Of a stretch of 39,630 bases of DNA, positions 1-8,680 are shown one piece after another (positions within the stretch are counted from its first letter, which is position 1; every line of letters starts with the position of its first letter). The stretch lies in assembly GCA_013178155.1 (NCBI GenBank), contig JABLXH010000043.1, positions 1 to 39,630 of the forward strand. The letters are read 5' to 3'. Both the position numbers and the translations under genes were made by a program. The notes beneath the pieces are model-generated. The model was not told the origin of the DNA, ran no database searches, and saw only the letters and a program-made list of their open reading frames with translations. The DNA comes from Armatimonadota bacterium. GTDB taxonomy: Bacteria > Armatimonadota > Zipacnadia > Zipacnadales > UBA11051.

Positions 1-885
1 TACCGGTTCGCCGCTGGCCGGGACTGGCCGGCTGTCCAGGGCCTGGGCAGGTGGCTAGGCCTCTACGGGTATCATGTGGGCTTCCGCTGGCGTCGCATCG
101 CCCTGGCCAACATCCGTTGCGCATTCGGCAACACCGTATCGGAGCAACGCGTCCGCGAGATTGCCCGGGGGGCTTTCGTCAACCTCGCCACGCTGTTCCT
201 GGAGGCCATGAAGTACTCGACGTTGCCGATAGAGGAGCAGCTTGCCCTCTGCCCCATGGAGGGTGAACATCATCTGCAGGAGGCACTGGCGCAGAAGCGA
301 GGCGTCATCAGCCTGGGTGCCCACCTCGGCAACTGGGAGCTGGGCGGCCTGCGCGCTATGGCCGGGGGCTACCCCGTGCTGCCGCTAGTGCGCATGCCAC
401 GCAGCCCTCGCATCGCCACCAAATTCAAGGAGCTTCGGGAGCGCGAGGGCTACCGGATGATTGATGTGGCGGACCAGGGCTTCCGGGGCGTAATCCGTGC
501 CCTCAACCAGAACATGGTGGTGTCCATCCTTCCCGACCGTTATGCCAAGGGCCAGGGCGTGACGGTGCCGTTTTTCGGCCAGGACACGCATGTCTGGCAG
601 ACGCCGGCGCTGGCCGCCCTCCGTACCGGAGCACCCGTGCTGCCCATATTCACCGTGCGACAGCCCGATGGGACCTTCCGCATCCGGGTCCATCCGCCGC
701 TGGAGATGCAGGAGACTGGCGACCGCGAAGCGGATTTGCTGACCAATACGGCACGCACCATGGCCGTCGTGGAAGCTCAAGTGCGGATGTACCCGGAGCA
801 GTACACCTGGACCTACGAACTGTGGCGGCCGGAACTTTCGTCCGCCCCGCAGGTCCAAACGGTCGCAGACACGGTGCCACGCTGA
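1..885 (+). CDS. LpxL/HtrB-type lysophospholipid (lipid A) acyltransferase, 5' end missing
   Basis: The reading frame is open from base 1 to a TGA at 883-885, so the start lies outside the window; 294 residues are visible. The family (LpxL/HtrB/MsbB, about 300 residues) adds a secondary acyl chain to lipid A or a related glycolipid at the inner membrane. The visible HLGNWE box near residue 109 is the family's catalytic HX4(D/E) motif. It is followed by an LPDR segment and a VPFFG motif, both typical positions in this fold. Only a short N-terminal piece, probably with the membrane anchor, seems to be missing. The next gene starts about 45 bases downstream on the same strand and is ArnT-like, which fits joint action on a lipid A-type outer-membrane lipid. 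The exact acyl donor and acceptor cannot be read from the sequence. Confidence 0.85.
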   Translation, partial: YRFAAGRDWPAVQGLGRWLGLYGYHVGFRWRRIALANIRCAFGNTVSEQRVREIARGAFVNLATLFLEAMKYSTLPIEEQLALCPMEGEHHLQEALAQKRGVISLGAHLGNWELGGLRAMAGGYPVLPLVRMPRSPRIATKFKELREREGYRMIDVADQGFRGVIRALNQNMVVSILPDRYAKGQGVTVPFFGQDTHVWQTPALAALRTGAPVLPIFTVRQPDGTFRIRVHPPLEMQETGDREADLLTNTARTMAVVEAQVRMYPEQYTWTYELWRPELSSAPQVQTVADTVPR

Positions 886-915
886 CTCCAGGCCGTTCCT
901 ACCCCCGATGAGCTC

Positions 916-921
916 AGGGGA
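916..921 (+). promoter_or_regulatory. Ribosome binding site deciding the start of the GT83 gene
   Basis: AGGGGA lies 7 bases before the ATG at 929. The upstream in-frame ATG at 908 has no purine-rich site at a useful distance, so 929 is the better start. Confidence 0.55.
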
Positions 922-928
922 AACCTTG

Positions 929-2725
929 ATGCCTGACCAACCGCCTGATGTGACCCGATGTGAGTATGGCTGGGTAGGCTGGTGCGCGGCCATCCGGCCT
1001 TGGCATCTGTCCAACGCCGTGGCCGCGGTGGCTCTGCTCTGGGGGCTATCCGGCTACCCGTTGCTGGACCCTGACGAGGGGCGCTACGGAGAGATCTCCC
1101 GCGAGATGCTGGAGCGCGGCGACCTGCTCAGCCCGACACTGAACTACGTGCCTTACTGGGAGAAGCCGCCTCTGCTGTACTGGCTGAACGCCGCTGCCTT
1201 GCACTACCTGGGCGAGTCCCCCTTCGCGGTGCGCATCGGGACCGCCGCGGTGGCGGTACTGGGCCTGCTTGTGGCATGGTGGCTGGCTCGGGTCACCTTC
1301 GGCTCTCGGGCTGCCCGGTGGGCGCCAGCGATCCTGGCTAGCTCCTGGATGTACTTCGCGGTGGCTCGCGTCCCGATCATCGACATGCTCGTGTCAGTGC
1401 TGATGGCCGCAAGCCTCACGGCATGGTTTTCCGCGGAGCACAGGTCCGGCGGCGGACGTGTGCTCCGATGGGTGGTCTCCGGCCTGTTTCTGGGGCTGGC
1501 GACGCTGGCGAAGGGGCCGGTGGCCCTCGTTCTGGTGACCGGTATCGCTGGCGTCTACCTGCTGGTGCAGCGCCGTTGGCGACAGCTTCTGCCCGCGACG
1601 TTGACGCCACTTGCGGTTGGCGTGATTGTCGCCGCCCCCTGGTTCGTGGCCATGGCGCGGGAGCACCCCGGGTTCCTCCACTACTTCTTCTGGGTGCAGC
1701 ACGTGCAGCGCTTCCTGGGGAGTGACGGCAGGGTTGAGCATGCCAAGCCCCTGTACTACTACGTGGGGGTGGCTGTGGGTGGGTTCCTGCCATGGTCATT
1801 TCTCTGGCCAGGCATGGCCGGATGGCTCGGGTGCCGATGGCGTGGTCTGCCACCGGACTTTCGACGCGTTGCACACTACCTGCTGGCCTGGACACTGGTC
1901 GTGCTGTGTTTTTTCTCTGCCTCAACCTGCAAGCTGGCGCAGTACGTCCTGCCGGCCTGGTGGCCGCTGGCGGTGACGGCCAGCGCCTGGCTGGCCAGCC
2001 GTGTTGGGACCGGGCTGATGCCCAAGGGTCTGGGGAGGGCTCTGGTTGCGGCTGGTGTCTTCCTGCTGCTCCTGGCCGTGGGCGCCATTGTGATCGCTGG
2101 ACGCCAACAGCAACTGCCGCTGGACGACATCCGCTGGCCACTGGCGGTGCTGACCCTGGGACTGACGATGGCCGCGGCCATTTTCATGTTGGTGGTACTG
2201 CCGGGCAACCCGGATCGTCGGCTGGGCCTGCTGATGGTGGGGGGGGTGTTAGCTCTTGCCGCGCTCGTCCCCGCCTATCGTCAGATCGCGTCGCAGCGTG
2301 ACCTGTCCGGGCTAATCCCCGGAGCGCTGGCGAAGCTGCCCGCGGACACCGCGTGGACCATCGCTCAGTACCGCTGTTACAACCAGAGCCTGAACTTCGT
2401 CACCCACCGTCGCATCGTTCTGATCGACGAGGTCAATGAGTTGTCGCTGGGGTTGACGCAACCGGACGCATCGCAGTGGTTTGTGCAGGGCGAGGAATCG
2501 ATTGCTCGGCTGTCGGCTCGTGGCCCCTTGGCTTTGGTTGTTCGCTCTGACCCCGACAACAGGATCGCCGAAAGGTTCGGGCTCACGGTCCTGCACCGCA
2601 ACGTGGACCGTGCCCTGCTGGTCAACCAGGCGGGCCTCGCCGTTCTTCAACGTGAACTCGCCCCGGGGCGAGGGCTCGATCGCTCAGCCGCGCCTGCAGC
2701 GGCCCTGGGAGGAACCGGTGGCTGA
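929..2725 (+). CDS. ArnT-like GT83 (PMT superfamily) lipid-linked sugar transferase
   Basis: This is a 598-residue polytopic membrane protein. The first periplasmic loop carries the GT83 signature: DPDEGRY at residues 47-53, then EMLERGD and EKPPLLYWL. In ArnT (550 residues in E. coli) the acidic residues of this loop are catalytic, and the enzyme moves 4-amino-4-deoxy-L-arabinose from undecaprenyl phosphate to lipid A at the periplasmic face. About a dozen hydrophobic segments follow, then a soluble C-terminal domain from about residue 480. An alternative in-frame ATG at 908 would add seven residues. The gene overlaps the start of the ArnC-like gene by 8 bases, so the two are translationally coupled. 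The neighbours argue for an Arn-like pathway, but GT83 members use other sugars too, so the donor is inferred. Confidence 0.82.
   Translation: MPDQPPDVTRCEYGWVGWCAAIRPWHLSNAVAAVALLWGLSGYPLLDPDEGRYGEISREMLERGDLLSPTLNYVPYWEKPPLLYWLNAAALHYLGESPFAVRIGTAAVAVLGLLVAWWLARVTFGSRAARWAPAILASSWMYFAVARVPIIDMLVSVLMAASLTAWFSAEHRSGGGRVLRWVVSGLFLGLATLAKGPVALVLVTGIAGVYLLVQRRWRQLLPATLTPLAVGVIVAAPWFVAMAREHPGFLHYFFWVQHVQRFLGSDGRVEHAKPLYYYVGVAVGGFLPWSFLWPGMAGWLGCRWRGLPPDFRRVAHYLLAWTLVVLCFFSASTCKLAQYVLPAWWPLAVTASAWLASRVGTGLMPKGLGRALVAAGVFLLLLAVGAIVIAGRQQQLPLDDIRWPLAVLTLGLTMAAAIFMLVVLPGNPDRRLGLLMVGGVLALAALVPAYRQIASQRDLSGLIPGALAKLPADTAWTIAQYRCYNQSLNFVTHRRIVLIDEVNELSLGLTQPDASQWFVQGEESIARLSARGPLALVVRSDPDNRIAERFGLTVLHRNVDRALLVNQAGLAVLQRELAPGRGLDRSAAPAAALGGTGG
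2708..2712 (+). promoter_or_regulatory. Ribosome binding site for the GTG start of the GT2 gene
   Basis: GGAGG ends 5 bases before the GTG at 2718. It sits inside the end of the preceding gene and fixes the GT2 start well downstream of the longest open frame, which would begin at 2481 inside the GT83 gene. Confidence 0.6.
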
Positions 2726-3698
2726 CGACGCCATTCGTCTCTCCGTGGTTATTCCTCTGTACAACGAGGAAGAGAACGTCCCGGAGCTCCTGCGGCGCCT
2801 CGACGAGACCCTGGCCACCATCCAGGGGCCGGTGGAACTGGTTCTGGTGGACGACGGTAGCCGCGACCGGACAGTGGAACAGGTGCGCGCTTTCGAGCCT
2901 CGATCCATGTCCATCGTGCTGGTCGAGCTGGCTCGCAACGCCGGCCAGCACAACGCCATTTTGGCCGGCTTCAGTCAGTGCCGCGGCCAGTACGTGGTGA
3001 CCCTGGATGCCGACCTCCAGAACCCGCCGGAGGAGATCCCCCGGGTACTGGAGCAGCTTGAGGCCGGCTATGCCGTGGTCGGGACCGTGCGCCGAGACCG
3101 CAACGACCCGTTGCCGCGCCGCCTGGCCTCAAGGGTGGTGAATAAGCTGGTCTCCCGTGCAACGGGTCACGACCTGCACGACTATGGCTGCATGTTGCGC
3201 GGCTATTCGCGGGAGACCGTGCAGGCGATGCTGGCCTGCCCGGAGCGCCATACCTTCATTCCCGCGCTGGCGATGGCGGTGGCCGGCAGCAGTACGGAGA
3301 TCGAGGTCAGTCACGCCCCGCGGGCCGCGGGCCAATCAAAATACGACCTGGGCAGACTCCTGCGCCTGAACTTTGACCTGATGATGGGCTTCACGTCTAT
3401 CCCGTTGGAGCTCGTCAGTTGTGTGGGCCTCGTCACGGCCCTGCTGGGCCTGGTCTTCTCCGTTTTCCTCATCGTGCGGCGCATCGTGCACGGCCCGGAA
3501 GTGGAGGGCGTCTTCACTCTGTTTGCTATCCTCTTCTTCTTCATCGGAGTGCAGATCCTCGCTCTGGGGCTGGTGGGTGAGTATATCGCCCGCATGTATG
3601 ATGAGATCCGGGGTCGCCCGCGGTACCTGGTACGCCGGGTCTACCGCAACGGCGGCCGCAGGCCACCCCCTGGCGTGCCTGCGGAGGGGGAGGACTGA
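2718..3698 (+). CDS. ArnC/GtrB-like family 2 glycosyltransferase acting on polyprenyl phosphate
   Basis: The product has 326 residues (E. coli ArnC has 322). The N-terminal GT-A domain begins SVVIPLYNEEENV, followed by VLVDDGSRD and TLDADLQNPPEE, which are the nucleotide-sugar and metal binding motifs of polyprenyl-phosphate glycosyltransferases. Two transmembrane segments lie near the C-terminus (about residues 230-290), followed by GLVGEYIARMYDE and a basic tail, the layout of ArnC, GtrB and DPM1-like enzymes. ArnC transfers 4-formamido-arabinose from UDP to undecaprenyl phosphate on the cytoplasmic face. The start is GTG with a GGAGG site. The formyltransferase gene begins directly after its stop codon. 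Without the neighbours this could be any GtrB-like flippase-coupled transferase; the operon makes ArnC the best reading. Confidence 0.85.
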   Translation: MADDAIRLSVVIPLYNEEENVPELLRRLDETLATIQGPVELVLVDDGSRDRTVEQVRAFEPRSMSIVLVELARNAGQHNAILAGFSQCRGQYVVTLDADLQNPPEEIPRVLEQLEAGYAVVGTVRRDRNDPLPRRLASRVVNKLVSRATGHDLHDYGCMLRGYSRETVQAMLACPERHTFIPALAMAVAGSSTEIEVSHAPRAAGQSKYDLGRLLRLNFDLMMGFTSIPLELVSCVGLVTALLGLVFSVFLIVRRIVHGPEVEGVFTLFAILFFFIGVQILALGLVGEYIARMYDEIRGRPRYLVRRVYRNGGRRPPPGVPAEGED

Positions 3699-4661
3699 GT
3701 GCGGGCCGTCGTCTTCGCTTACCACGACATCGGCTATGTCTGCCTGCGCGAACTCGTGCGCCAGGGCCATGAGGTAGTGGCTGTCTTCACCCATGAAGAT
3801 GACCCAGGGGAGGAGATCTGGTTTCGGTCCGTTCCCACGTTGGCCCGCGAACTGGGCTTGCTGACCCTTACACCGCCTGACCCGAACACGCCAGAGTACC
3901 TCGAGCTCATCCGCGGGCTGCAGCCGGACATCGGCTTCAGCTTCTACTACCGCTATATGCTCAAGGCGCCCCTGTTGGACATCCCGCCGCTGGGCTGCCT
4001 GAACCTGCACGGGTCCTATCTGCCGAAGTACCGCGGGCGTTGCCCGGTCAACTGGGTGCTGGTCAACGGCGAGACCGAGACCGGGGTTACTCTGCACTAC
4101 ATGGTCGAGAAGCCCGATGCCGGTGACATCGTCGCCCAGCGGCGTGTGCCCATCGCCTTCGAGGACACGGCGCGGACTCTCTACGCCAAGATGACGGCCA
4201 CCGCGGAGGCCCTGTTTGCTGAGACCTTGCCGCTGCTGGCGGCAGGCACCGCGCCGCGAGTGCCGATGGACCTGTCGCAGGGCAGCTACTACGGTGGGCG
4301 TCGCCCTGCTGACGGTCGGTTCGAGTGGACCTGGCCGGCTCTCCGCATCTACAACCTGGTCCGCGCTGTCACGCATCCGTACCCGGGAGCCTTCGTCGGC
4401 AGCCCGGATGGCGACCTGTTCGTCTGGTGGGCGTGCCCTGTGCCTGCGCCATCACCATCGGCAGAGACCGCCCCCGGCACGATTGTTGCTCTCACCCCCG
4501 AGGGGCCCGTAGTCATGACCGGGCAGGATTGCCTGCTCTTGCTGCAGGTCCAGCCGCCGCTGCAGCCGGAGCTCTCCGGCATCGAGTTTGCGCGTCTCCG
4601 CCGACTGGCAGTCGGCCAGAACCTGGCTGCTGACCATGAGACGGGAACAGACCCTGCATAA
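3699..4661 (+). CDS. UDP-4-amino-4-deoxy-L-arabinose formyltransferase-like protein (ArnA N-terminal half as a separate gene)
   Basis: The product has 320 residues and resembles only the N-terminal formyltransferase domain of ArnA. The first residues (VVFAYHDIG) and FTHEDDPGE match ArnA. The catalytic triad known for E. coli ArnA (Asn102, His104, Asp140) is found at the same numbers here: NLHG gives N102 and H104, and PDAGD gives D140. The SYLPKYRGR and NGETETGVTLH blocks are also present. The enzyme formylates UDP-L-Ara4N using 10-formyltetrahydrofolate. The GTG start lies next to the stop of the GT2 gene, with a GGAGG site 6 bases upstream. In enterobacteria this domain is fused to a decarboxylase; here that activity is the next gene, 12 bases downstream. 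The exact amino-sugar substrate is inferred. Confidence 0.87.
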   Translation: MRAVVFAYHDIGYVCLRELVRQGHEVVAVFTHEDDPGEEIWFRSVPTLARELGLLTLTPPDPNTPEYLELIRGLQPDIGFSFYYRYMLKAPLLDIPPLGCLNLHGSYLPKYRGRCPVNWVLVNGETETGVTLHYMVEKPDAGDIVAQRRVPIAFEDTARTLYAKMTATAEALFAETLPLLAAGTAPRVPMDLSQGSYYGGRRPADGRFEWTWPALRIYNLVRAVTHPYPGAFVGSPDGDLFVWWACPVPAPSPSAETAPGTIVALTPEGPVVMTGQDCLLLLQVQPPLQPELSGIEFARLRRLAVGQNLAADHETGTDPA

Positions 4662-4673
4662 GGAGATACTGCC

Positions 4674-5684
4674 GTGCATATACTGATCACGGGGGGGGCC
4701 GGGTTCATTGGCTCCCACCTTTGCGAAGCCTTTCTCAACCGAGGTGACCAGGTTACCTGCCTGGATATGGGTTCGCGCCGCAAGATTGAGCATCTCATGG
4801 ACCACCCGCGCTTTCGCTATGTCCATGACAGCGTGCTGAACGCTCCAATGGTGGATGCTTTGGTAACGCGAGCGGACCTGATCTACCATCTGGCCGCCGT
4901 GGTGGGCGTGGAGCACTACGTCGCGGACCCCTACAATGTGCTGAACGTGAATGTCAACGGCACCCAGGAGGTCCTGAAGGCCGCATATCGGCATGACAAG
5001 AAAGTGGTCTTCAGCTCCACCTCCGAGGTCTACGGGCGCAACCCGAAGATCCCGTGGAGCGAGGACGACGATCGCGTGCTGGGCTCCACGGCCATTGACC
5101 GCTGGTGCTACTCCACCTCGAAGGCGGTGGGCGAGCACTTCTGCCATGCCTTTGGTCGGATGGGGCTGCCGGTAGTCATCACCCGCTACTTCAACGCTTA
5201 CGGGCCGCGGTTGGATGCCCTCGACCGGGGGCGAGTCATTACCATCTTCCTCGGTCAGATCCTGGCCGGCAAGCCGGTAACAGTGGTCGGCGACGGCTCC
5301 CAGACCCGCTGTTTCACCTATATTGACGATGTCATCCGGGCCACCATGGCGGCGGGCTTGCTGGACGAGGCGGTAGGGGGTGTCTTTAACATCGGTACCG
5401 ACCGCGAGACTACCATCCGCGAACTGGCAGAGACCATGGTGAGAGTCTCCGGCACGGACACAGAAATCGTCTACGTGCCCCAGGAGTCGGTCTACGGCAG
5501 TAGCTACGAGGACATCCAGCGTCGGGTCCCTGACATCACGAGGATGCGGGAGATACTCGGTGTGTCTCCGGATACCAGTCTGGAGGACGGACTGCGGGCG
5601 ACTTACGAGTACTTCCTGGCCGAACGTAACCGTATCAGCAGCGAGCCACGCTTCCGTTCGATGGTGGAGCGGGGACGCACCTAG
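4674..5684 (+). CDS. NAD-dependent SDR-family UDP-glucuronate decarboxylase/epimerase (ArnA C-terminal half-like)
   Basis: The product is a 336-residue extended short-chain dehydrogenase. The NAD site is GGAGFIG at residues 7-13. The catalytic residues are T116, S117 and E118 in STSEVYG, then Y146 and K150 in YSTSK. The Ser-Glu pair after the catalytic Thr is used for decarboxylation by ArnA and UDP-xylose synthase. The C-terminal part (SSYEDIQRRVPDI) resembles the region of ArnA that holds its catalytic arginine. The likely reaction is oxidative decarboxylation of UDP-glucuronate to the 4-keto-pentose. The GTG start has AAGGAG upstream. A UDP-sugar 4-epimerase role is possible because STSEVYG also occurs in epimerases, but position directly after the formyltransferase favours an ArnA-like or UDP-xylose synthase-like role. 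Confidence 0.78.
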   Translation: MHILITGGAGFIGSHLCEAFLNRGDQVTCLDMGSRRKIEHLMDHPRFRYVHDSVLNAPMVDALVTRADLIYHLAAVVGVEHYVADPYNVLNVNVNGTQEVLKAAYRHDKKVVFSSTSEVYGRNPKIPWSEDDDRVLGSTAIDRWCYSTSKAVGEHFCHAFGRMGLPVVITRYFNAYGPRLDALDRGRVITIFLGQILAGKPVTVVGDGSQTRCFTYIDDVIRATMAAGLLDEAVGGVFNIGTDRETTIRELAETMVRVSGTDTEIVYVPQESVYGSSYEDIQRRVPDITRMREILGVSPDTSLEDGLRATYEYFLAERNRISSEPRFRSMVERGRT

Positions 5685-5732
5685 CCGCTAGCCAGCGAAG
5701 GGTTCATCAGAGCTGTGGCGGAATAGGGGGAC

Positions 5733-7700
5733 ATGGCCGCCTCGCGCCCGCCAGTCGAGACCGCCTACGTGGTCTGCGCGTCGCCGTCCGCGGTAACACC
5801 GCGGGCGGTCCTGTTGGGGCTGCTGGCCAGTGCCTTCGTTGGCTGGGCGTTCCCGTACGCCGAGTTCGTCATCCGTGGCACGCGCCCGGCCAACACCGCC
5901 CTGCCCTTCGGCAATATTCTCGTCTTCTTCCTCCTGGTTGGACTGCTGAACCCCCTGATCAAAGCCATCATTCACCGTCTGGCGCTGCGCCGGGGAGAGC
6001 TGCTGGTCATCTTTGTGCTCGTGCTCATCGCCTCGGCGGTGCCCAACTGGGGCATGGTGGGGCAACTCTTGCCCATCATGGCCGGGGCCACTTACTATGC
6101 CACACACGAGAATCACTGGCTGGAGACCATCCTGCCCCATGTGCCCGACTGGGTCGCGCCGAAGGACCCGCTGGTCTGCAAGTACTTCTACGAGGGCCTG
6201 CCCCCCGGCCAGGCCATCCCCTGGGGTGCCTGGCTGGCGCCTTTGGGCGGATGGGCACTCTTCCTGGTCGCCTTCTACGGCGCGACCATCGGCCTCGTAC
6301 TGCTCCTGCGTCGCCAGTGGATCGAGCAGGAGCGCCTGGTCTACCCCCTGATGCGTCTACCCCTGGAGATGGTGGAGGGGGTAGATGGCCCACACCTGCT
6401 GCCAGATCTGCTGCGCAGCAAGCTCATGTGGCTAGGCTTCCTGCTGGCCCTGGTGCCCACCAGCATCATCGCGCTGCACCACTACATACCATCGGTGCCG
6501 TTCATCCAGTTGCGCAACTCGCTGACCATTCCCGTGCAGCGCGAGCAGATCATCTTCTACCTGTGGCTCAACCCTTCGGTCATTGCCTTCAACTACCTGA
6601 TCAACACCGATCTGGCCTTCAGTCTGTGGTTCTTCGCCATTGTGACCAGCATTCAGACGCCGTTGTGGCGTTTGTGGGGCATCGGGGCCGGTGCCGCCGA
6701 AATCTACTGTGCCGGCAACCCGGCCCTCTCGAACCAGGCGATGGGCGGCATGCTGCTCATGGTTGCGATGGGGTTGCTCAACGCCCGACGTGAGGTCTCA
6801 CGAGCCTGGGTCGCCGCTGTCGGATCGGGGGAGTACGACGGAGAGCCCGCACCGGCAAGCACTGTCATGCTCTGCCTGCTGGGGGGAGTGGGCGGGATGC
6901 TGCTTTGGCTTTGGGCAGCGGGGCTTCGTCCCCTGGCCGGGGTCGTGTTCCTTGTGGGTGCCTTTGTCACGTTTCTGGCCTTGACGCGAGCCACGGTCCA
7001 GGGCGGCGTGCCGGTCTCCCGTGCCGCTCTGATCCCTCAGTCCTTCGTGGCCCATGCGCTGGGCACGCGCTTCATCGGCCCAGCCGGCACGGTCGCGCTC
7101 GGCTACAGCTTCGTCTGGTCCGCCGACATCCGGGTCATCATGATGACCTTCTTTGCCCACGCACTCAAGCTCTGGGGAGAGTTGCGGTCCATGGGTCGAC
7201 GCTTGCTGCCTCTGGCCGTGGCCGCCATCGTGCTGGCGGGAGTGGTTAATGCCGTGTATATTCTCTTCCTGGCCTACACCCGGGGAGGTGTCAATCTCGG
7301 CGGTTGGCTCTTCAGCGGCTGCCCGCGTTCGGCTTTCAGCTACGCGGCCATGCAGCTCGCCGATCCCGTGACGCCCAGTCCGGGCCGATGGCTGTGGCTG
7401 CTGGTCGGCGCAGTGCTGATGTACGGTCTTACCGTCATGCACTACCAGTGCGCCTGGTGGCCACTGCATCCACTGGGCTTCGCCATCGCGCCGACTCAGC
7501 CCGTGCAAGACCTGTGGTTCTCGGGCTTCTGGGGTTGGCTGGTCAAGGTGGTCGTGATGCGGTATGGGGGCTACCGCGCCTACTCGGTCGGGGTCCAGTT
7601 CTTTATGGGCGTCATCCTGGGCCAGTTCATCGGCTCTTCGCTATGGCTGGTCATTGACGCCATCATGGGCTCCACCGGCAACATGATTTACGTATATTGA
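5733..7700 (+). CDS. DUF6785/DUF6784-like polytopic membrane protein
   Basis: The product has 655 residues and about 14 hydrophobic segments spread over its whole length, with cytoplasmic or periplasmic loops rich in Trp and Pro. I recognise the general pattern of the DUF6785 family: an early VPNWGMVGQLLP segment, LLRRQWIEQERLVYPL, and a C-terminal HPLGFAIAPTQPVQDLWFSGFWGW block. This family is common in Armatimonadota and Planctomycetes and loosely resembles oligopeptide transporters. No substrate is known. The ATG follows an AGGGGGA tract with short spacing. It lies 48 bases downstream of the Arn-like genes on the same strand and may be co-transcribed, but nothing links it biochemically. 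The family call is from memory of the pattern, not a search. Confidence 0.65.
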   Translation: MAASRPPVETAYVVCASPSAVTPRAVLLGLLASAFVGWAFPYAEFVIRGTRPANTALPFGNILVFFLLVGLLNPLIKAIIHRLALRRGELLVIFVLVLIASAVPNWGMVGQLLPIMAGATYYATHENHWLETILPHVPDWVAPKDPLVCKYFYEGLPPGQAIPWGAWLAPLGGWALFLVAFYGATIGLVLLLRRQWIEQERLVYPLMRLPLEMVEGVDGPHLLPDLLRSKLMWLGFLLALVPTSIIALHHYIPSVPFIQLRNSLTIPVQREQIIFYLWLNPSVIAFNYLINTDLAFSLWFFAIVTSIQTPLWRLWGIGAGAAEIYCAGNPALSNQAMGGMLLMVAMGLLNARREVSRAWVAAVGSGEYDGEPAPASTVMLCLLGGVGGMLLWLWAAGLRPLAGVVFLVGAFVTFLALTRATVQGGVPVSRAALIPQSFVAHALGTRFIGPAGTVALGYSFVWSADIRVIMMTFFAHALKLWGELRSMGRRLLPLAVAAIVLAGVVNAVYILFLAYTRGGVNLGGWLFSGCPRSAFSYAAMQLADPVTPSPGRWLWLLVGAVLMYGLTVMHYQCAWWPLHPLGFAIAPTQPVQDLWFSGFWGWLVKVVVMRYGGYRAYSVGVQFFMGVILGQFIGSSLWLVIDAIMGSTGNMIYVY

Positions 7701-7730
7701 GGCCCGGCCCCCGTCGCGAGCCGGTGGGTA

Positions 7731-7747
7731 CGGCGGCAGAGCCGCTG
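7731..7747. terminator. GC-rich hairpin between convergent genes, possible terminator
   Basis: CGGCGGC and GCCGCTG flank an AGA loop, giving a stem of seven pairs including one G-U. It lies between the convergent membrane protein gene and the glucokinase gene. No T-tract follows on either strand, so it is not a classic intrinsic terminator. Confidence 0.3.
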
Positions 7748-7754
7748 GCCCAAG

Positions 7755-8531
7755 CTAGACACGGATGTACCGGCAGTCATCGGGCAGCGCGCCCGCAGCC
7801 AGTTGGCGGGCCGCCAAAGCGGCGCCGATGATCCCCGCCTCGTTGCGGAGCTCCGCTATCCGGATTTCCGCCCGCGTGCTCAGCAGTGGCAGGAACTGCT
7901 CCGCCTTGTTGGCGACCCCGCCGCCGATGATGAAGAGATCCGGCCAGAACAGCGCATCCATGCGCTGGATGTACTCATTCACACGCTTGGCCCATCCCGC
8001 CCATGTCAGGCCCTTGCGCTTGCGGGTGCCGTCGGATGCCCGCTGCTCCCCTTCCTTGCCCCGGATCTCCATGTGCCCCAGTTCGGTGTTCGGCAGCAAC
8101 TGGCGGTTGACGAAGATGGCCGTGCCGATGCCGGTGCCGAAGGTCAGCATGATGACCACGCCATCATGTCCCTTCCCGGCCCCAAACTCCATCTCGGCAA
8201 TCCCCGCGGCATCAGCATCGTTGAGCACCAGCGCCGGGCAGCCGGTCTTGGCGCGGGTAAGCTCCGCCACATTGGTGCCGATCCAGGACTTGTCCACATT
8301 GGCCGCCGTGCAAGCCGTTCCGGCCTTGATGACCGCCGGAAAAGTCACGCCCACCGGGCCGGTCCAGTCGAAATGGCGCGCAATCTGCGCCAGCACGTCG
8401 CCAACTGCGTCGGGCAGCGAGGGGTCAGGGGTCGGAATGCGGTGCCGGGTCGTCACCAACTGCCCCTCGTTGGTGTCCACTGGAGCCCCCTTGATACCGG
8501 AACCGCCTATGTCTATGCCCAGAACCTGCAT
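7755..8531 (-). CDS. ppgK: Polyphosphate glucokinase (ROK family)
   Basis: The product has 258 residues, typical for strictly polyphosphate-dependent glucokinases (about 250-270). The N-terminal phosphate-binding loop reads [11 protein letters not shown]. The conserved [28 protein letters not shown] and ELGH-E blocks follow, and [11 protein letters not shown] lies near the C-terminus. These match actinobacterial PpgK closely. The enzyme phosphorylates glucose in the cytoplasm using inorganic polyphosphate, with ATP as a possible second donor. The ATG at 8531 is followed directly by the conserved [10 protein letters not shown]. The gene stands alone, divergent from the VOC gene. Glucose released by the secreted glycosidases elsewhere in the window could be its substrate, which is inference. 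Confidence 0.93.
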   Translation of the reverse strand: MQVLGIDIGGSGIKGAPVDTNEGQLVTTRHRIPTPDPSLPDAVGDVLAQIARHFDWTGPVGVTFPAVIKAGTACTAANVDKSWIGTNVAELTRAKTGCPALVLNDADAAGIAEMEFGAGKGHDGVVIMLTFGTGIGTAIFVNRQLLPNTELGHMEIRGKEGEQRASDGTRKRKGLTWAGWAKRVNEYIQRMDALFWPDLFIIGGGVANKAEQFLPLLSTRAEIRIAELRNEAGIIGAALAARQLAAGALPDDCRYIRV

Positions 8532-8680
8532 GGTGTGCCTCCAGGAGCGGGTATGACGTCAGCGCCATTTCGCCACCGCGAGGGGGCGTTCCTGCCCAGG
8601 CCCTGCCGCCATGAACTGCAGGTACCCGACCAGGCGTCTATATCGTAGCGACGTTTCATTTGAGGCGGGAGCGAGACACT

